A stretch of 64,000 bases of DNA from positions 62,001-126,000 of the forward strand of contig UCEU01000016.1 in NCBI GenBank assembly GCA_900471485.1, written 5' to 3'. The position numbers and the translations under genes were made by a program. Positions 8,869 through 15,455 of the stretch are shown here, piece after piece. The stretch is from Hyphomicrobiales bacterium (GTDB taxonomy: Bacteria; Pseudomonadota; Alphaproteobacteria; Rhizobiales; Rhizobiaceae). Position 1 is the first letter of the stretch. Every line of letters starts with the position of its first letter. A model generated the notes under the pieces. That model worked only from the letters and a program-made list of their open reading frames with translations. It was not told the origin of the DNA and did not search any database.

Positions 8869-9578
8869 CCCCTGCCAATCAAACTGAAGGTGGACGGCCC
8901 AAAGACGAGGTCCTCGCCGGCGAATATGTGCTTGGAGTCCTATCGATCGACGCGCGTCGAATGGTCGAAAGACGGATTGCCGACGACCCCGCATTTTCTA
9001 TGCTGGTCGAACGCTGGCAATCCGATCTGTCCACGTTCAACGATGATTACCAGGAAGCAACGCCTGGAGCCGCCGTGTTTGCGCAGATCGAGCGACGGCT
9101 GTTTGGCGCGGACCCCGCACCCCTTTCGACCGGCCTTTGGCACGCAGCAGGCTTCTGGCGTTGGGTCTCGCTCGGGACGTCGGCGGTTGCCGTGGCCGCG
9201 TTGATGTTCGCCTTCGGCCTCGTTCAAATGACCCCATCCCAGCGTCCGTTGCTGGCGCAGCTTTCCGCTCCCGGCAGTCCCGTCAGCCTGCTTGCCTCGT
9301 TCGACGCTTCGAATGGACGAGTGAAGCTCATTCCGGTTGCGAGCGGAGGACAGGAGGAGAAATCGCTTCAGCTCTGGTATGTGCCGGGAAGCGGCAACCC
9401 GCGGCCACTGGGCGTCTTTTCGCCCGATGGAAACGGCGAGTTGATAGTCCCGGACGATTTACGGCAGACGATTAGCGTCGGGGCCACACTTGCCGTCAGC
9501 CTGGAACCCTTCGGCGGCTCGCCAACGGGCCTTCCTACCGGTCCAATCGTTGCCAGTGGCACCGCTGGGTCTCTCTAG
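8865..9578 (+). CDS. RskA-family anti-sigma factor
   Basis: A 237-residue membrane-anchored anti-sigma factor. The cytoplasmic N-terminal domain (EYVLGVLSIDARRMVERRIA) resembles the anti-sigma domain of RskA/ChrR-like proteins. One transmembrane helix lies near residues 100-120 (SLGTSAVAVAALMFAFGLV). The periplasmic part has the RskA pattern LQLWYVPG...RPLGVF. It has no obvious His/Cys zinc-binding cluster like ChrR. It is coupled to the sigma gene by ATGA. It probably sequesters the sigma factor until an envelope signal triggers release. Confidence 0.85.
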   Translation: MTPANQTEGGRPKDEVLAGEYVLGVLSIDARRMVERRIADDPAFSMLVERWQSDLSTFNDDYQEATPGAAVFAQIERRLFGADPAPLSTGLWHAAGFWRWVSLGTSAVAVAALMFAFGLVQMTPSQRPLLAQLSAPGSPVSLLASFDASNGRVKLIPVASGGQEEKSLQLWYVPGSGNPRPLGVFSPDGNGELIVPDDLRQTISVGATLAVSLEPFGGSPTGLPTGPIVASGTAGSL

Positions 9579-9579
9579 G

Positions 9580-10584
9580 ATGTCGGCTCGAATTCTTGGC
9601 CTTGTCGTGACGCTTCTGACGATCGCTGCCGTTGCGATCGGTACGCCGGCAAGAGCAGCTCGTAGAGATGATGCACGGCCAATCCGCATCGATGTTGGTG
9701 GGTTGAAGCTCAATAGCGTGCTACTCGAGCCCGGCCGAAAAGCCGATCTGCCGCCGGTCGTCTTCATCCACGGCGCCAGCACCAGCCTCTGCGATCCGAT
9801 GCTTTCGTTTCGCACGAAGTTGGAGGGGCGCGCGAAGCTGCTGTTTGTCGATCGCCCAGGCCACGGCAATTCGGATTTCGGTGGTGACCTATATATTCTT
9901 CCCGACAGACAGGCCGACGTGATCGCCGTGTTGATGAAGAAACGGGGTATCGCGAAAGCGATTATCGTCGGGCACTCGTTCGGAGGAGCGATCGCAGCGG
10001 CCTTCGCGGTCCGCCATCCGGACATGGTTTCGGGCCTCGTCTTCCTGTCTCCAGCCGTTTATCCCTGGGAGGGCGGGATCGCTTGGTATTACCGTGCCGC
10101 GAGCGCGCCGGTCACCGGCTCTTTGTTCAGCACCTTTGTCGTTCCACCAATCGGCTTTGGAACAATCGGCAGTGCCACGGCCAGCGTTTTTGCGCCGAAT
10201 ACCGTTCCGCAAGACTACCTCAAAAAGACGCGCGCGTTGCAAGCACTGCGGCCGGCGACCTTCCGCCGCAATGCGCAGGAGGTCGCCGCCTTGAGCGGCT
10301 GGGCCAAGGTCGCGTCGGCGAACTATCACAAGATCAAGGCGCCGACGGTTATCATCACCGGGGATACCGACAGTGTCGTCTCACCCAGGGTCCATTCCGA
10401 GCACCTTGCCCGCGATATTCGCGGGTCACGCCTGATCGTCGTGCATAACCTCGGACACAAATCGGATTTCGTTGCCGGCGATCTTGCGATCACCGCAATA
10501 GAGACCGTGGCGGGCCGCAAGACGAATTTGACCAAGGCGAAGCGAACTGTCGAACGCCAGATCGCAAATGATGGCAAGGATTGA
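9580..10584 (+). CDS. Alpha/beta hydrolase, exported
   Basis: A 334-residue alpha/beta hydrolase with a signal peptide or N-terminal anchor (about residues 1-25). VVFIHGAS provides the oxyanion region, the nucleophile elbow is GHSFGG near residue 130, and TGDTDSVV and LGHKSDF give the acid and His of the triad. The ATG lies one base after the anti-sigma stop, so the genes are co-transcribed. It may be an extracytoplasmic lipase/esterase acting in the envelope-stress response; the substrate is unknown. Its last codons overlap the start of a decayed DoxX-like gene. Confidence 0.8.
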   Translation: MSARILGLVVTLLTIAAVAIGTPARAARRDDARPIRIDVGGLKLNSVLLEPGRKADLPPVVFIHGASTSLCDPMLSFRTKLEGRAKLLFVDRPGHGNSDFGGDLYILPDRQADVIAVLMKKRGIAKAIIVGHSFGGAIAAAFAVRHPDMVSGLVFLSPAVYPWEGGIAWYYRAASAPVTGSLFSTFVVPPIGFGTIGSATASVFAPNTVPQDYLKKTRALQALRPATFRRNAQEVAALSGWAKVASANYHKIKAPTVIITGDTDSVVSPRVHSEHLARDIRGSRLIVVHNLGHKSDFVAGDLAITAIETVAGRKTNLTKAKRTVERQIANDGKD

Positions 10585-10990
10585 GATCAGGCAGGGCGGG
10601 GCTTGCTTGGGGATGCCCGCCTTATACAGCCGTGCGGGTCTTTTGCACATGTTCCTGCCGAAGCCATTTCTTGAAATTACGCCCGCATGGGTTCCTGACA
10701 CGCAACCGTCATTTTATTGACGCGCTCCTGCGGGACAGACGTTGCTTTCGGGCTCCGGGTGCCAGGGATACGCAAAGCTGTCGAAATCGGCATCACCGTC
10801 CATGGCGTGTGTGTCTTTCCAGCCAACATCAAGCAGGTCACGAATACCATTGGAGCTGCGACCGTATCGCCGTGGCAAGCGGCTTTACCATCTTGTCCGG
10901 CTTCCCTTTCGGATTCCTCTCATCTGGATGGTGCTCTTCGCAGGAAAAAGTCGTTGTCTGGCCGGTTCGCGACCACGGGGGATGAGATAG
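10571..10990 (+). pseudogene. DoxX-family membrane protein, decayed
   Basis: Three frames together give a DoxX-like sequence. From ATG 10571 the chain reads GLLHMFLPKPFLEITPAWVP, then stops at 10718. A second frame continues with FGLRVPGIRK and VHGVCVFPANIKQ. A third gives LYHLVRLPFRIPLIWMVLFA. These blocks match in order the head, the second helix with the VCVFPANI motif, and the last helix of small DoxX proteins. At least two frameshifts are needed, so the gene is broken. From 10991 to 11135 I see only the leader of the next gene. Confidence 0.65.
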
Positions 10991-11135
10991 GTACCAGCTA
11001 ACAAAATTATTCGCGAATATACGGTTTCCTCTGAAACTTTTTCCCAGACGCCTTCGTCCCTTGTTGCGTCACCCAAATGGGGACGGCCCTGGGAGGCGCG
11101 CGACCGCGCCGGGGCATTCAGAGGAAGAGGAAATT

Positions 11136-11696
11136 ATGATGTTGAAGTCCGCACTGAGCGCGGTTGCTGCTGCAGCCATCGTGTCCGCCACCGCTGTCGG
11201 CGCCTATGCCGCCAATCCAAAGGTGGGTGGGGCTGCCATGTATGAGAACAAAAACATCGTGGAAAACGCCGTCAATTCCAAAGATCACACGACGCTCGTG
11301 GCCGCCGTCAAGGCCGCCGGTCTGGTCGAGACGCTTGAGGGCAAAGGTCCGTTCACCGTCTTCGCGCCCACCAACGAAGCCTTCGCCGCTCTTCCGGCCG
11401 GCACTGTCGATACGCTGCTGAAACCTGAAAACAAGGACAAGCTCACCAAGGTGTTGACCTGCCATGTGGTGGCGGCCGACGCCATGTCGAAGACCGTCGC
11501 CAAGATGATCAAGGATGATGGCGGCGAGCACGACATCAAGACGGTCGGAGGCTGTGTTCTGAAAGCCAAGGAAAGCATGGGCAAGATCACGCTCACCGAT
11601 GAAAACGGCGGCGTCGCCCATGTGACCATCGCTGACGTCAAGCAGTCGAACGGCGTCATCCATGTCGTCGATAAGGTGCTTCTGCCGAAGATGTAA
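11136..11696 (+). CDS. Fasciclin-domain secreted protein
   Basis: A 186-residue protein with a signal peptide (about residues 1-24) and one fasciclin (FAS1) domain. It has both hallmark segments: FTVFAPTNEAFAALP in the middle and GVIHVVDKVLLP at the end. FAS1 domains mediate adhesion; related single-domain proteins occur widely in rhizobia, including Nex18 in Sinorhizobium. GAGGAAGAGG precedes the ATG; an in-frame ATG at 11061 is less likely because it adds a non-signal-like extension. Its placement after the sigma/anti-sigma cluster suggests common control, but no shared promoter motif was identified. Confidence 0.88.
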   Translation: MMLKSALSAVAAAAIVSATAVGAYAANPKVGGAAMYENKNIVENAVNSKDHTTLVAAVKAAGLVETLEGKGPFTVFAPTNEAFAALPAGTVDTLLKPENKDKLTKVLTCHVVAADAMSKTVAKMIKDDGGEHDIKTVGGCVLKAKESMGKITLTDENGGVAHVTIADVKQSNGVIHVVDKVLLPKM

Positions 11697-11727
11697 CAGC
11701 CTCAGTTGATGTCACGGAAAATCTGAT

Positions 11728-11749
11728 CGGCCGCCCTTCGTGGCGGCCG
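11728..11749 (+). terminator. Hairpin after fasciclin gene
   Basis: An 8-bp perfect stem (CGGCCGCC / GGCGGCCG) with a 6-nt loop starts 31 bp after the fasciclin stop. There is no T-run after it, so termination is possible but not certain. Confidence 0.45.
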
Positions 11750-12003
11750 GACCGCCTAGGCCTCTCCACCAAAGAATTTCAGCGATATCGCATGCAGAAT
11801 CTCGTCTCGGTCTCGACCACCGATTTGACCGGAAGCGACCGGCTACTGGTCGCCTGCCAGCTTGGCAATAGGATCTGGGAAGGCGTCGTCGCGAACGGTA
11901 GCATCATCTCCGAAGAGGTCAGGTTCGTTCGCGGCAAACGGGCGAGCAGTCCGCCTTCAATGGTTTGTCGCCAATCCTGACCCGACTTCCAGAAAGGAGA
12001 ACA

Positions 12004-12484
12004 ATGAAAAAGCTTGCCGGCCTCCTCGTCGCCGTATCGATGCCTCTTACCGCCCACGCTGCGGCCAGAATGGTCTCCCAGACTGGTGACTGGGGCGTCT
12101 ACTCCTTCAAGAGGGACGGAAAGCCTGTGTGCTACGCGTTGTCGGTCCCCAAGGAAGCCAGACCCTCCGACGTCGATCATGGGAAGAACTACTTCCTGAT
12201 CGCGCCAGCGGAAAAAGGCGGTGGCAACGAACCAGAGGCGATCCTTGGCTATGCGATCAGGGCCGGATCGCCGGTGCAGATTTCAGTTGGCGAGAAGACG
12301 TTCAAGATGTTCGTAAAGGACAATACTGCCTGACGCCGCGCGGGAGCCCGAACTCATCACCGCGCTTCGATCCGGGAGCCGGATGACCTTGCAGGCGACC
12401 TCGGCGAGAGGAACGCGTACCAGCTACGAATATTCGCTGTCAGGGGTCGCGGCTGCTTTGGAGCGGGTCGCTCGCTGCAAGTGA
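12004..12484 (+). pseudogene. IalB-like secreted protein, frameshifted
   Basis: From ATG 12004 (preceded by AAAGGAG) the frame encodes a signal peptide and a chain with WGVYSF, VCYALSVPKEARP and DHGKNYFLI, as in rhizobial invasion-associated-locus-B-like proteins, and stops at 12331-12333 after KDNTA. The family normally continues. The +1 frame from 12332 supplies the missing C terminus (DAAREPELITALRSGS, TSYEYSLSGV, ending RCK) and stops at 12482-12484. One indel near 12330 therefore breaks an otherwise complete gene of about 160 residues. A shortened 109-residue product may still be made. Confidence 0.75.
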
Positions 12485-12492
12485 AGGAGGGC

Positions 12493-12744
12493 TCAACCGA
12501 TCCCAAATGCGGCTTTGCTGTCGGGCGTCGCGAGTTCTCGAAGACGGTGCGACGGGGTTCGCCCCTTGCCCGAAAGCAGCAGGTCCAGTTCGTGCTTCGA
12601 ATTTCCAAACCTTTGCAGAAGGCGCTGCGCTTCGTGTCGGCCAATGCCGTAGCGCGTTAGCAGGCTTCCAACATCGTATCTGGGTTCTAACTCGGTTTCG
12701 CTCACCGATGGGAGAGGGCTCTGTTCTTGCTGGGAACGCTGCAT
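12493..12744 (-). CDS. Small conserved protein, unknown function
   Basis: An 83-residue soluble protein. The core is LLTRYGIGRHEAQRLLQRFG followed by NSKHELDLLL, a predicted short helical domain. A 45-residue protein at 31643-31780 has a related core (EEFWAKYALDPRVAEALFSR), so both belong to one small family that I cannot name. AAGGAG lies 8 nt before the ATG and sits inside a 16-bp palindrome. A MarR-type operator lies 65 bp upstream of the start. A TTG two codons upstream is less likely. Confidence 0.6.
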   Translation of the reverse strand: MQRSQQEQSPLPSVSETELEPRYDVGSLLTRYGIGRHEAQRLLQRFGNSKHELDLLLSGKGRTPSHRLRELATPDSKAAFGIG

Positions 12745-12751
12745 GATCAAA

Positions 12752-12767
12752 ACTCCTTTAAAGGAGT
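12752..12767. repeat. Perfect 16-bp palindrome containing the ribosome site
   Basis: ACTCCTTTAAAGGAGT is a perfect palindrome. Its minus-strand half AAAGGAG is the ribosome site of the gene starting at 12744. Pairing in the mRNA would hide that site, or the DNA palindrome may bind a protein. Confidence 0.6.
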
Positions 12768-12808
12768 AATGGACCAGACGCCCCTGCGGTTCCAGGTGTT
12801 ATGGAATA

Positions 12809-12823
12809 TATCATATTATGATA
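12809..12823. promoter_or_regulatory. MarR-type operator (site A)
   Basis: TATCATATTATGATA has perfect 6-bp arms and a 3-bp spacer. It is upstream of the gene at 12493-12744 and fits the shared pattern TATCAYnnnRTGATA found at six places between 12.8 and 17.6 kb. Confidence 0.65.
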
Positions 12824-12833
12824 CAAATGGCGG

Positions 12834-12926
12834 TTAAATCTGAAGGAGGACGTAAATCGCGCCGCTCCAGATTGCTGCGAGGAACAGGGCGACGCCCGCC
12901 ACGAATAGTTTGACGTCAAGGGACAT
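12834..12926 (-). CDS. 30-residue membrane microprotein
   Basis: An ATG at 12926 opens a 30-codon frame encoding MSLDVKLF followed by a single hydrophobic helix and ending YVLLQI. Composition is that of a one-pass membrane peptide, like small subunits of membrane complexes. There is no strong ribosome site, so translation may depend on the 42-residue gene 48 bp upstream on the same strand. No homologue is recognised. Confidence 0.45.
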   Translation of the reverse strand: MSLDVKLFVAGVALFLAAIWSGAIYVLLQI

Positions 12927-12974
12927 GATCAACCGTCAGCGCGGTCCGGTCCAGTTGCTCGCACATCCTGGCGT

Positions 12975-13103
12975 TCAGTTCAACGTCTGGATCGGTGCGG
13001 CCTGAGACACTTCGGACGGGGCCTCGCCGGGGATCGACGCGACCGCGAACATGACCGCGACATAGGTTGCGAACACGGCGGAAAGGATGGCGCTCTTGGT
13101 CAA
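12975..13103 (-). CDS. 42-residue secreted or membrane microprotein (TTG start)
   Basis: A TTG at 13103 lies 7 nt after GGAG and opens a 42-codon frame. The N terminus MTKSAILSAVFATYVAVMFA is a signal peptide or single anchor, followed by a short polar tail. MarR-type operator site B lies 16 bp upstream of the start, so this gene and perhaps the 30-residue gene after it are candidate targets of the MarR regulator. Function unknown. Confidence 0.5.
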   Translation of the reverse strand: MTKSAILSAVFATYVAVMFAVASIPGEAPSEVSQAAPIQTLN

Positions 13104-13118
13104 CGGTTCACTCCATTA

Positions 13119-13133
13119 TATCATGTGATGACA
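13119..13133. promoter_or_regulatory. MarR-type operator (site B)
   Basis: TATCATGTGATGACA matches TATCAYnnnRTGATA except for one base. It lies between the divergent 42-residue gene (start 13103) and the response regulator (start 13175) and could serve either or both. Confidence 0.6.
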
Positions 13134-13174
13134 TTCTTTAACCGTTAGCCCATAATGTCAATCCTGAATGCAGG

Positions 13175-13597
13175 ATGAACGATTGCGGGAGGCCAGGGTT
13201 TTTGGAAAAGATTCTGATCGTGGAGGACGACGCACTGATCGCGGCGGATGTTCAAGATATCGTGGCGAGTTCCGGCTACGAGGTCGTGGGGATTGCCGAC
13301 AGTTTCGAGAGCGCGCAGCGGCTCGCCCCGTTCGCAACCATCGCCCTGGTCGACGTCAACCTTCGCGACGGGGCCACCGGGCCGCGGATTGCACAGTATC
13401 TCGCGAACGACTTCGGCATCGCGGTGGTGATGGTCACGGCCAACCCCGAAATGATTGTCACCGATCTGTCGAACGTCATCGGTCTTATATCGAAACCTGC
13501 CCAGCCGAAACTGATCGGCAGCGTGCTTGAATACCTCAGGACGGTTCGCGAGGGCGGGCGTGGTTCCCCGCCGGAAGGGATGCGTGTCTTTGCCTGA
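13175..13597 (+). CDS. Single-domain response regulator
   Basis: A receiver-only protein of 140 residues. ILIVEDDALIAADVQ forms the acidic pocket and LVDVNLRDG holds the phosphoacceptor Asp. The conserved Lys appears in LISKPAQP, where the usual KPF has become KPA. The REC core starts around residue 11. A TTG at 13202 preceded by GGGAGG is an alternative start that would remove the first nine residues. It resembles the receiver at 27034-27411. The next gene, 15 bp on, is probably co-transcribed. Confidence 0.8.
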   Translation: MNDCGRPGFLEKILIVEDDALIAADVQDIVASSGYEVVGIADSFESAQRLAPFATIALVDVNLRDGATGPRIAQYLANDFGIAVVMVTANPEMIVTDLSNVIGLISKPAQPKLIGSVLEYLRTVREGGRGSPPEGMRVFA

Positions 13598-13612
13598 AGG
13601 AGGCGGCAGACC

Positions 13613-13915
13613 ATGATCGATAGACGCGCAGAACTCGGTCTCTGGGTGGGTCGGCTGGAAATCATTCTGATCGAACGGGGAGTGCTGAACCAGGACGGCG
13701 AGGTCGCCTCCGACGCAGGATCGCGGTTCCCCAAGGACGTCGAAGAGGCGCTGGACGGTTTCATCGAGAAACCGGTCGAGCTCGCCGGCCTGCTCAAGAT
13801 CTGCCGCGACGCCCGCGAGGGAAGACCGTTGTCTCCCGCAGTTCTAATGGCGGCACATCTCATGACCAAGGAGATACTGCTCGCGCTGCAGGAAGCGAGA
13901 GGCGCCCGACGGTAG
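13613..13915 (+). CDS. Hypothetical protein linked to response regulator
   Basis: A 100-residue soluble, acidic and helical protein (MIDRRAELGLWVGRLEIILI at the start, C terminus rich in Ala/Leu/Arg). GGAGG lies upstream of the ATG. I do not recognise the family. Its close spacing to the receiver gene suggests it acts with it. A GC-rich hairpin follows within 20 bp. Confidence 0.6.
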   Translation: MIDRRAELGLWVGRLEIILIERGVLNQDGEVASDAGSRFPKDVEEALDGFIEKPVELAGLLKICRDAREGRPLSPAVLMAAHLMTKEILLALQEARGARR

Positions 13916-13933
13916 GGGACTTCCAACGATAAT

Positions 13934-13962
13934 GGCCCGCCCGAAATCATTTCGGACGGGCC
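13934..13962 (+). terminator. Hairpin after response-regulator operon
   Basis: GGCCCG-C-CCGAA pairs with TTCGG-A-CGGGCC around a 5-nt loop. It lies between convergent genes. No T-run is present, so this is probable rather than certain. Confidence 0.5.
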
Positions 13963-14000
13963 TCGCGCCAACCAGGTATCTTATCATGCCTGGTCGAAGC

Positions 14001-14417
14001 CTAGCTGTCGGTTACTCCCGCATCTCCTCCCGATGGCGGCAGTTCCTTCATCTTGACAAGCTGGTCGGCGCAGGTGTCGGCGGCATTCGTGACGGTCCCG
14101 TCGATCCCCGCGATTTTGGCCCAGCCGCCTTCGGTGATGAAATCGTCGCGCTGCCACGAGGATTTAGCCTGCAGGGTTTTGAGATTATTCTCTGCGCCAT
14201 TGGCGGTTACAAAGTTATGGACGCAGATACTTGCGACGAGGTCCGCCTTCGCATCGCGCACGGCAATCTCGGTCATGACGTTCGCCCGGCCAGACGTCGT
14301 CCAACCGCCCCAGGTGAAGCCGAGCACCATTGTTAACGCCGAGGCGCCGACGATCGACCAACCCCAAAGAGTCTTGGAAGGCCGGTATCCCGACCAGCCG
14401 CTTTCGCCATTTTGCAT
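14001..14417 (-). CDS. Membrane-anchored hypothetical protein
   Basis: A 138-residue protein with one transmembrane helix near residues 18-38 (WGWSIVGASALTMVLGFTWG) and an alanine-rich C-terminal domain with three Cys (SICVHNF, DTCADQL). The domain is probably periplasmic. GAGGAG lies 7 nt before ATG 14417; a longer in-frame start at 14474 would place the operators inside the gene. Two MarR-type operators lie 21 and 56 bp upstream. No function can be assigned. Confidence 0.65.
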   Translation of the reverse strand: MQNGESGWSGYRPSKTLWGWSIVGASALTMVLGFTWGGWTTSGRANVMTEIAVRDAKADLVASICVHNFVTANGAENNLKTLQAKSSWQRDDFITEGGWAKIAGIDGTVTNAADTCADQLVKMKELPPSGGDAGVTDS

Positions 14418-14437
14418 AGCTATTCTCCTCTGTTTTA

Positions 14438-14452
14438 TATCACGGCATGATA
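14438..14452. promoter_or_regulatory. MarR-type operator (site C)
   Basis: TATCACGGCATGATA, a match to TATCAYnnnRTGATA in all but one arm base, just upstream of the ribosome site of the gene starting at 14417. Confidence 0.65.
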
Positions 14453-14472
14453 CAAAGTTGAGAGCAGAGGTC

Positions 14473-14487
14473 AATCACGGTATGATC
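14473..14487. promoter_or_regulatory. MarR-type operator, weaker (site D)
   Basis: AATCACGGTATGATC is a weaker copy whose centre lies 35 bp from site C. It sits between the gene starting at 14417 and the 3' end of the MarR gene. Confidence 0.45.
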
Positions 14488-14505
14488 AAAAAATGGTGAC
14501 GCCGA

Positions 14506-14946
14506 TCAGGCGAGTTCAGTCACCTGTCGCAATAGCGCGAGGGATTCCGCCAGGAGCGGTTCGTTCTCGAGCATGCCGTCGACATGGATCTTCGCCAGAG
14601 CTTCAAGAACCTTCTCGCCTTTCGTCGTCATGCCGATCAATACGCTTCGCTTGTCGTCTTCCGCGGGTATCCGCTCTGTGAGACCTGCCGAGCACATGCG
14701 GTCAACGAGCTGGACCGCGCCATTGTGGTGCATCAGCATCTGTTGCGCGAGATCGCGGAGTCTCACTTGGCAGCCCGGCGCCGTGCGCACCACAAGGAGG
14801 GCCTGATATTGCTGCGACGTGACACCCGCTTCGGCGAGCGCAGCCTCGCTGAACGACAGGAACCGTCTCATGGCTAGCCGGAAGCCAGCGAGGCCATCAT
14901 AGACTTCGTCAGCCAGGCCGATTGTTCGGCGTCCCGCTCGAGGCAT
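14506..14946 (-). CDS. MarR-family transcriptional regulator
   Basis: A 146-residue MarR-type winged-helix protein. Helix 1 (FRLAMRRFLSFSEAALAEAG) is followed by TSQQYQALLVV, the recognition region LRDLAQQMLMHHNGAVQLVD, and the wing with DDKRSVLIGMTTKG. These segments are in the expected order for MarR. AAAGGA precedes ATG 14946. A candidate operator (site E) is centred 26 bp upstream of its start, in the short gap to the divergent gene, and five similar palindromes lie within 3.2 kb. This suggests autoregulation and control of a local regulon. The inducing ligand is unknown. Confidence 0.88.
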   Translation of the reverse strand: MPRAGRRTIGLADEVYDGLAGFRLAMRRFLSFSEAALAEAGVTSQQYQALLVVRTAPGCQVRLRDLAQQMLMHHNGAVQLVDRMCSAGLTERIPAEDDKRSVLIGMTTKGEKVLEALAKIHVDGMLENEPLLAESLALLRQVTELA

Positions 14947-14964
14947 TCATTAGTCCTTTCAAAA

Positions 14965-14979
14965 TGTCATGATGTGATA
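14965..14979. promoter_or_regulatory. MarR-type operator (site E)
   Basis: TGTCATGATGTGATA (on the other strand TATCACATCATGACA) lies in the 36-bp gap between marR and the divergent gene at 14983. It is positioned to control both. Confidence 0.6.
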
Positions 14980-14982
14980 TAA

Positions 14983-15372
14983 ATGACGAACCACGCCAGG
15001 AGAACGGTTCGCGAGTGCGGCCGATGCGGGAGACGGTACCGAGCACCGGCGTCGGCTGGTCACTCGCGGACCATATTCTCCCGATGGTGGCAAAAAGACT
15101 GTGCCAATTTCGTGACGTCGCGAGAAAATTACATCAAGCTTGGTAATCGAAGGCCGAGAACGCAGCTATCTGAGACCGATCGGTTCGGTGTATGGGTCGA
15201 AGGGGATGGCACCTGGACTGTGTTCGACGTCTTCACCGGCTGGCCGGCGGATTACGACGGACGGTTTCTCGACGGACTGGACCAAGGCGTAGCCGATCGC
15301 CTTTGCGCCGTCGTAAACTCTCTGGACAAGCGCCGTCGCAGGACGCCGAGCGGCCGAAAGGGCCATTTCTAG
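14983..15372 (+). CDS. Small conserved protein with WT(V/I)FD(V/L)FTG motif
   Basis: A 129-residue frame of unknown function. The C-terminal half (GVWVEGDGTWTVFDVFTGWP, then DRLCAVVNSLDKRRRR) matches in order a broken copy at 18153-18349 that starts only a few residues before this block. This suggests the conserved unit is about 65 residues. The N-terminal half, with a CGRCGRRYRAP segment that could bind metal, is therefore less certain, and translation could begin downstream at a non-ATG codon. MarR-type site E lies 4 bp upstream of the ATG. Confidence 0.5.
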   Translation: MTNHARRTVRECGRCGRRYRAPASAGHSRTIFSRWWQKDCANFVTSRENYIKLGNRRPRTQLSETDRFGVWVEGDGTWTVFDVFTGWPADYDGRFLDGLDQGVADRLCAVVNSLDKRRRRTPSGRKGHF

Positions 15373-15455
15373 CTCAATTTCAAGCCCGAAGGGTCGGCGC
15401 GATTGCCTTTCCGTGCCTTGAAGCTATCTGACCTTGTCTCGAAGAAGGGGACGCC

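Noticed and set aside
11779..12180. 133-residue minus-strand frame opposite the IalB-like gene
   Set aside because: The IalB-like plus-strand frame has a signal peptide, a ribosome site and family motifs; the minus frame has none.
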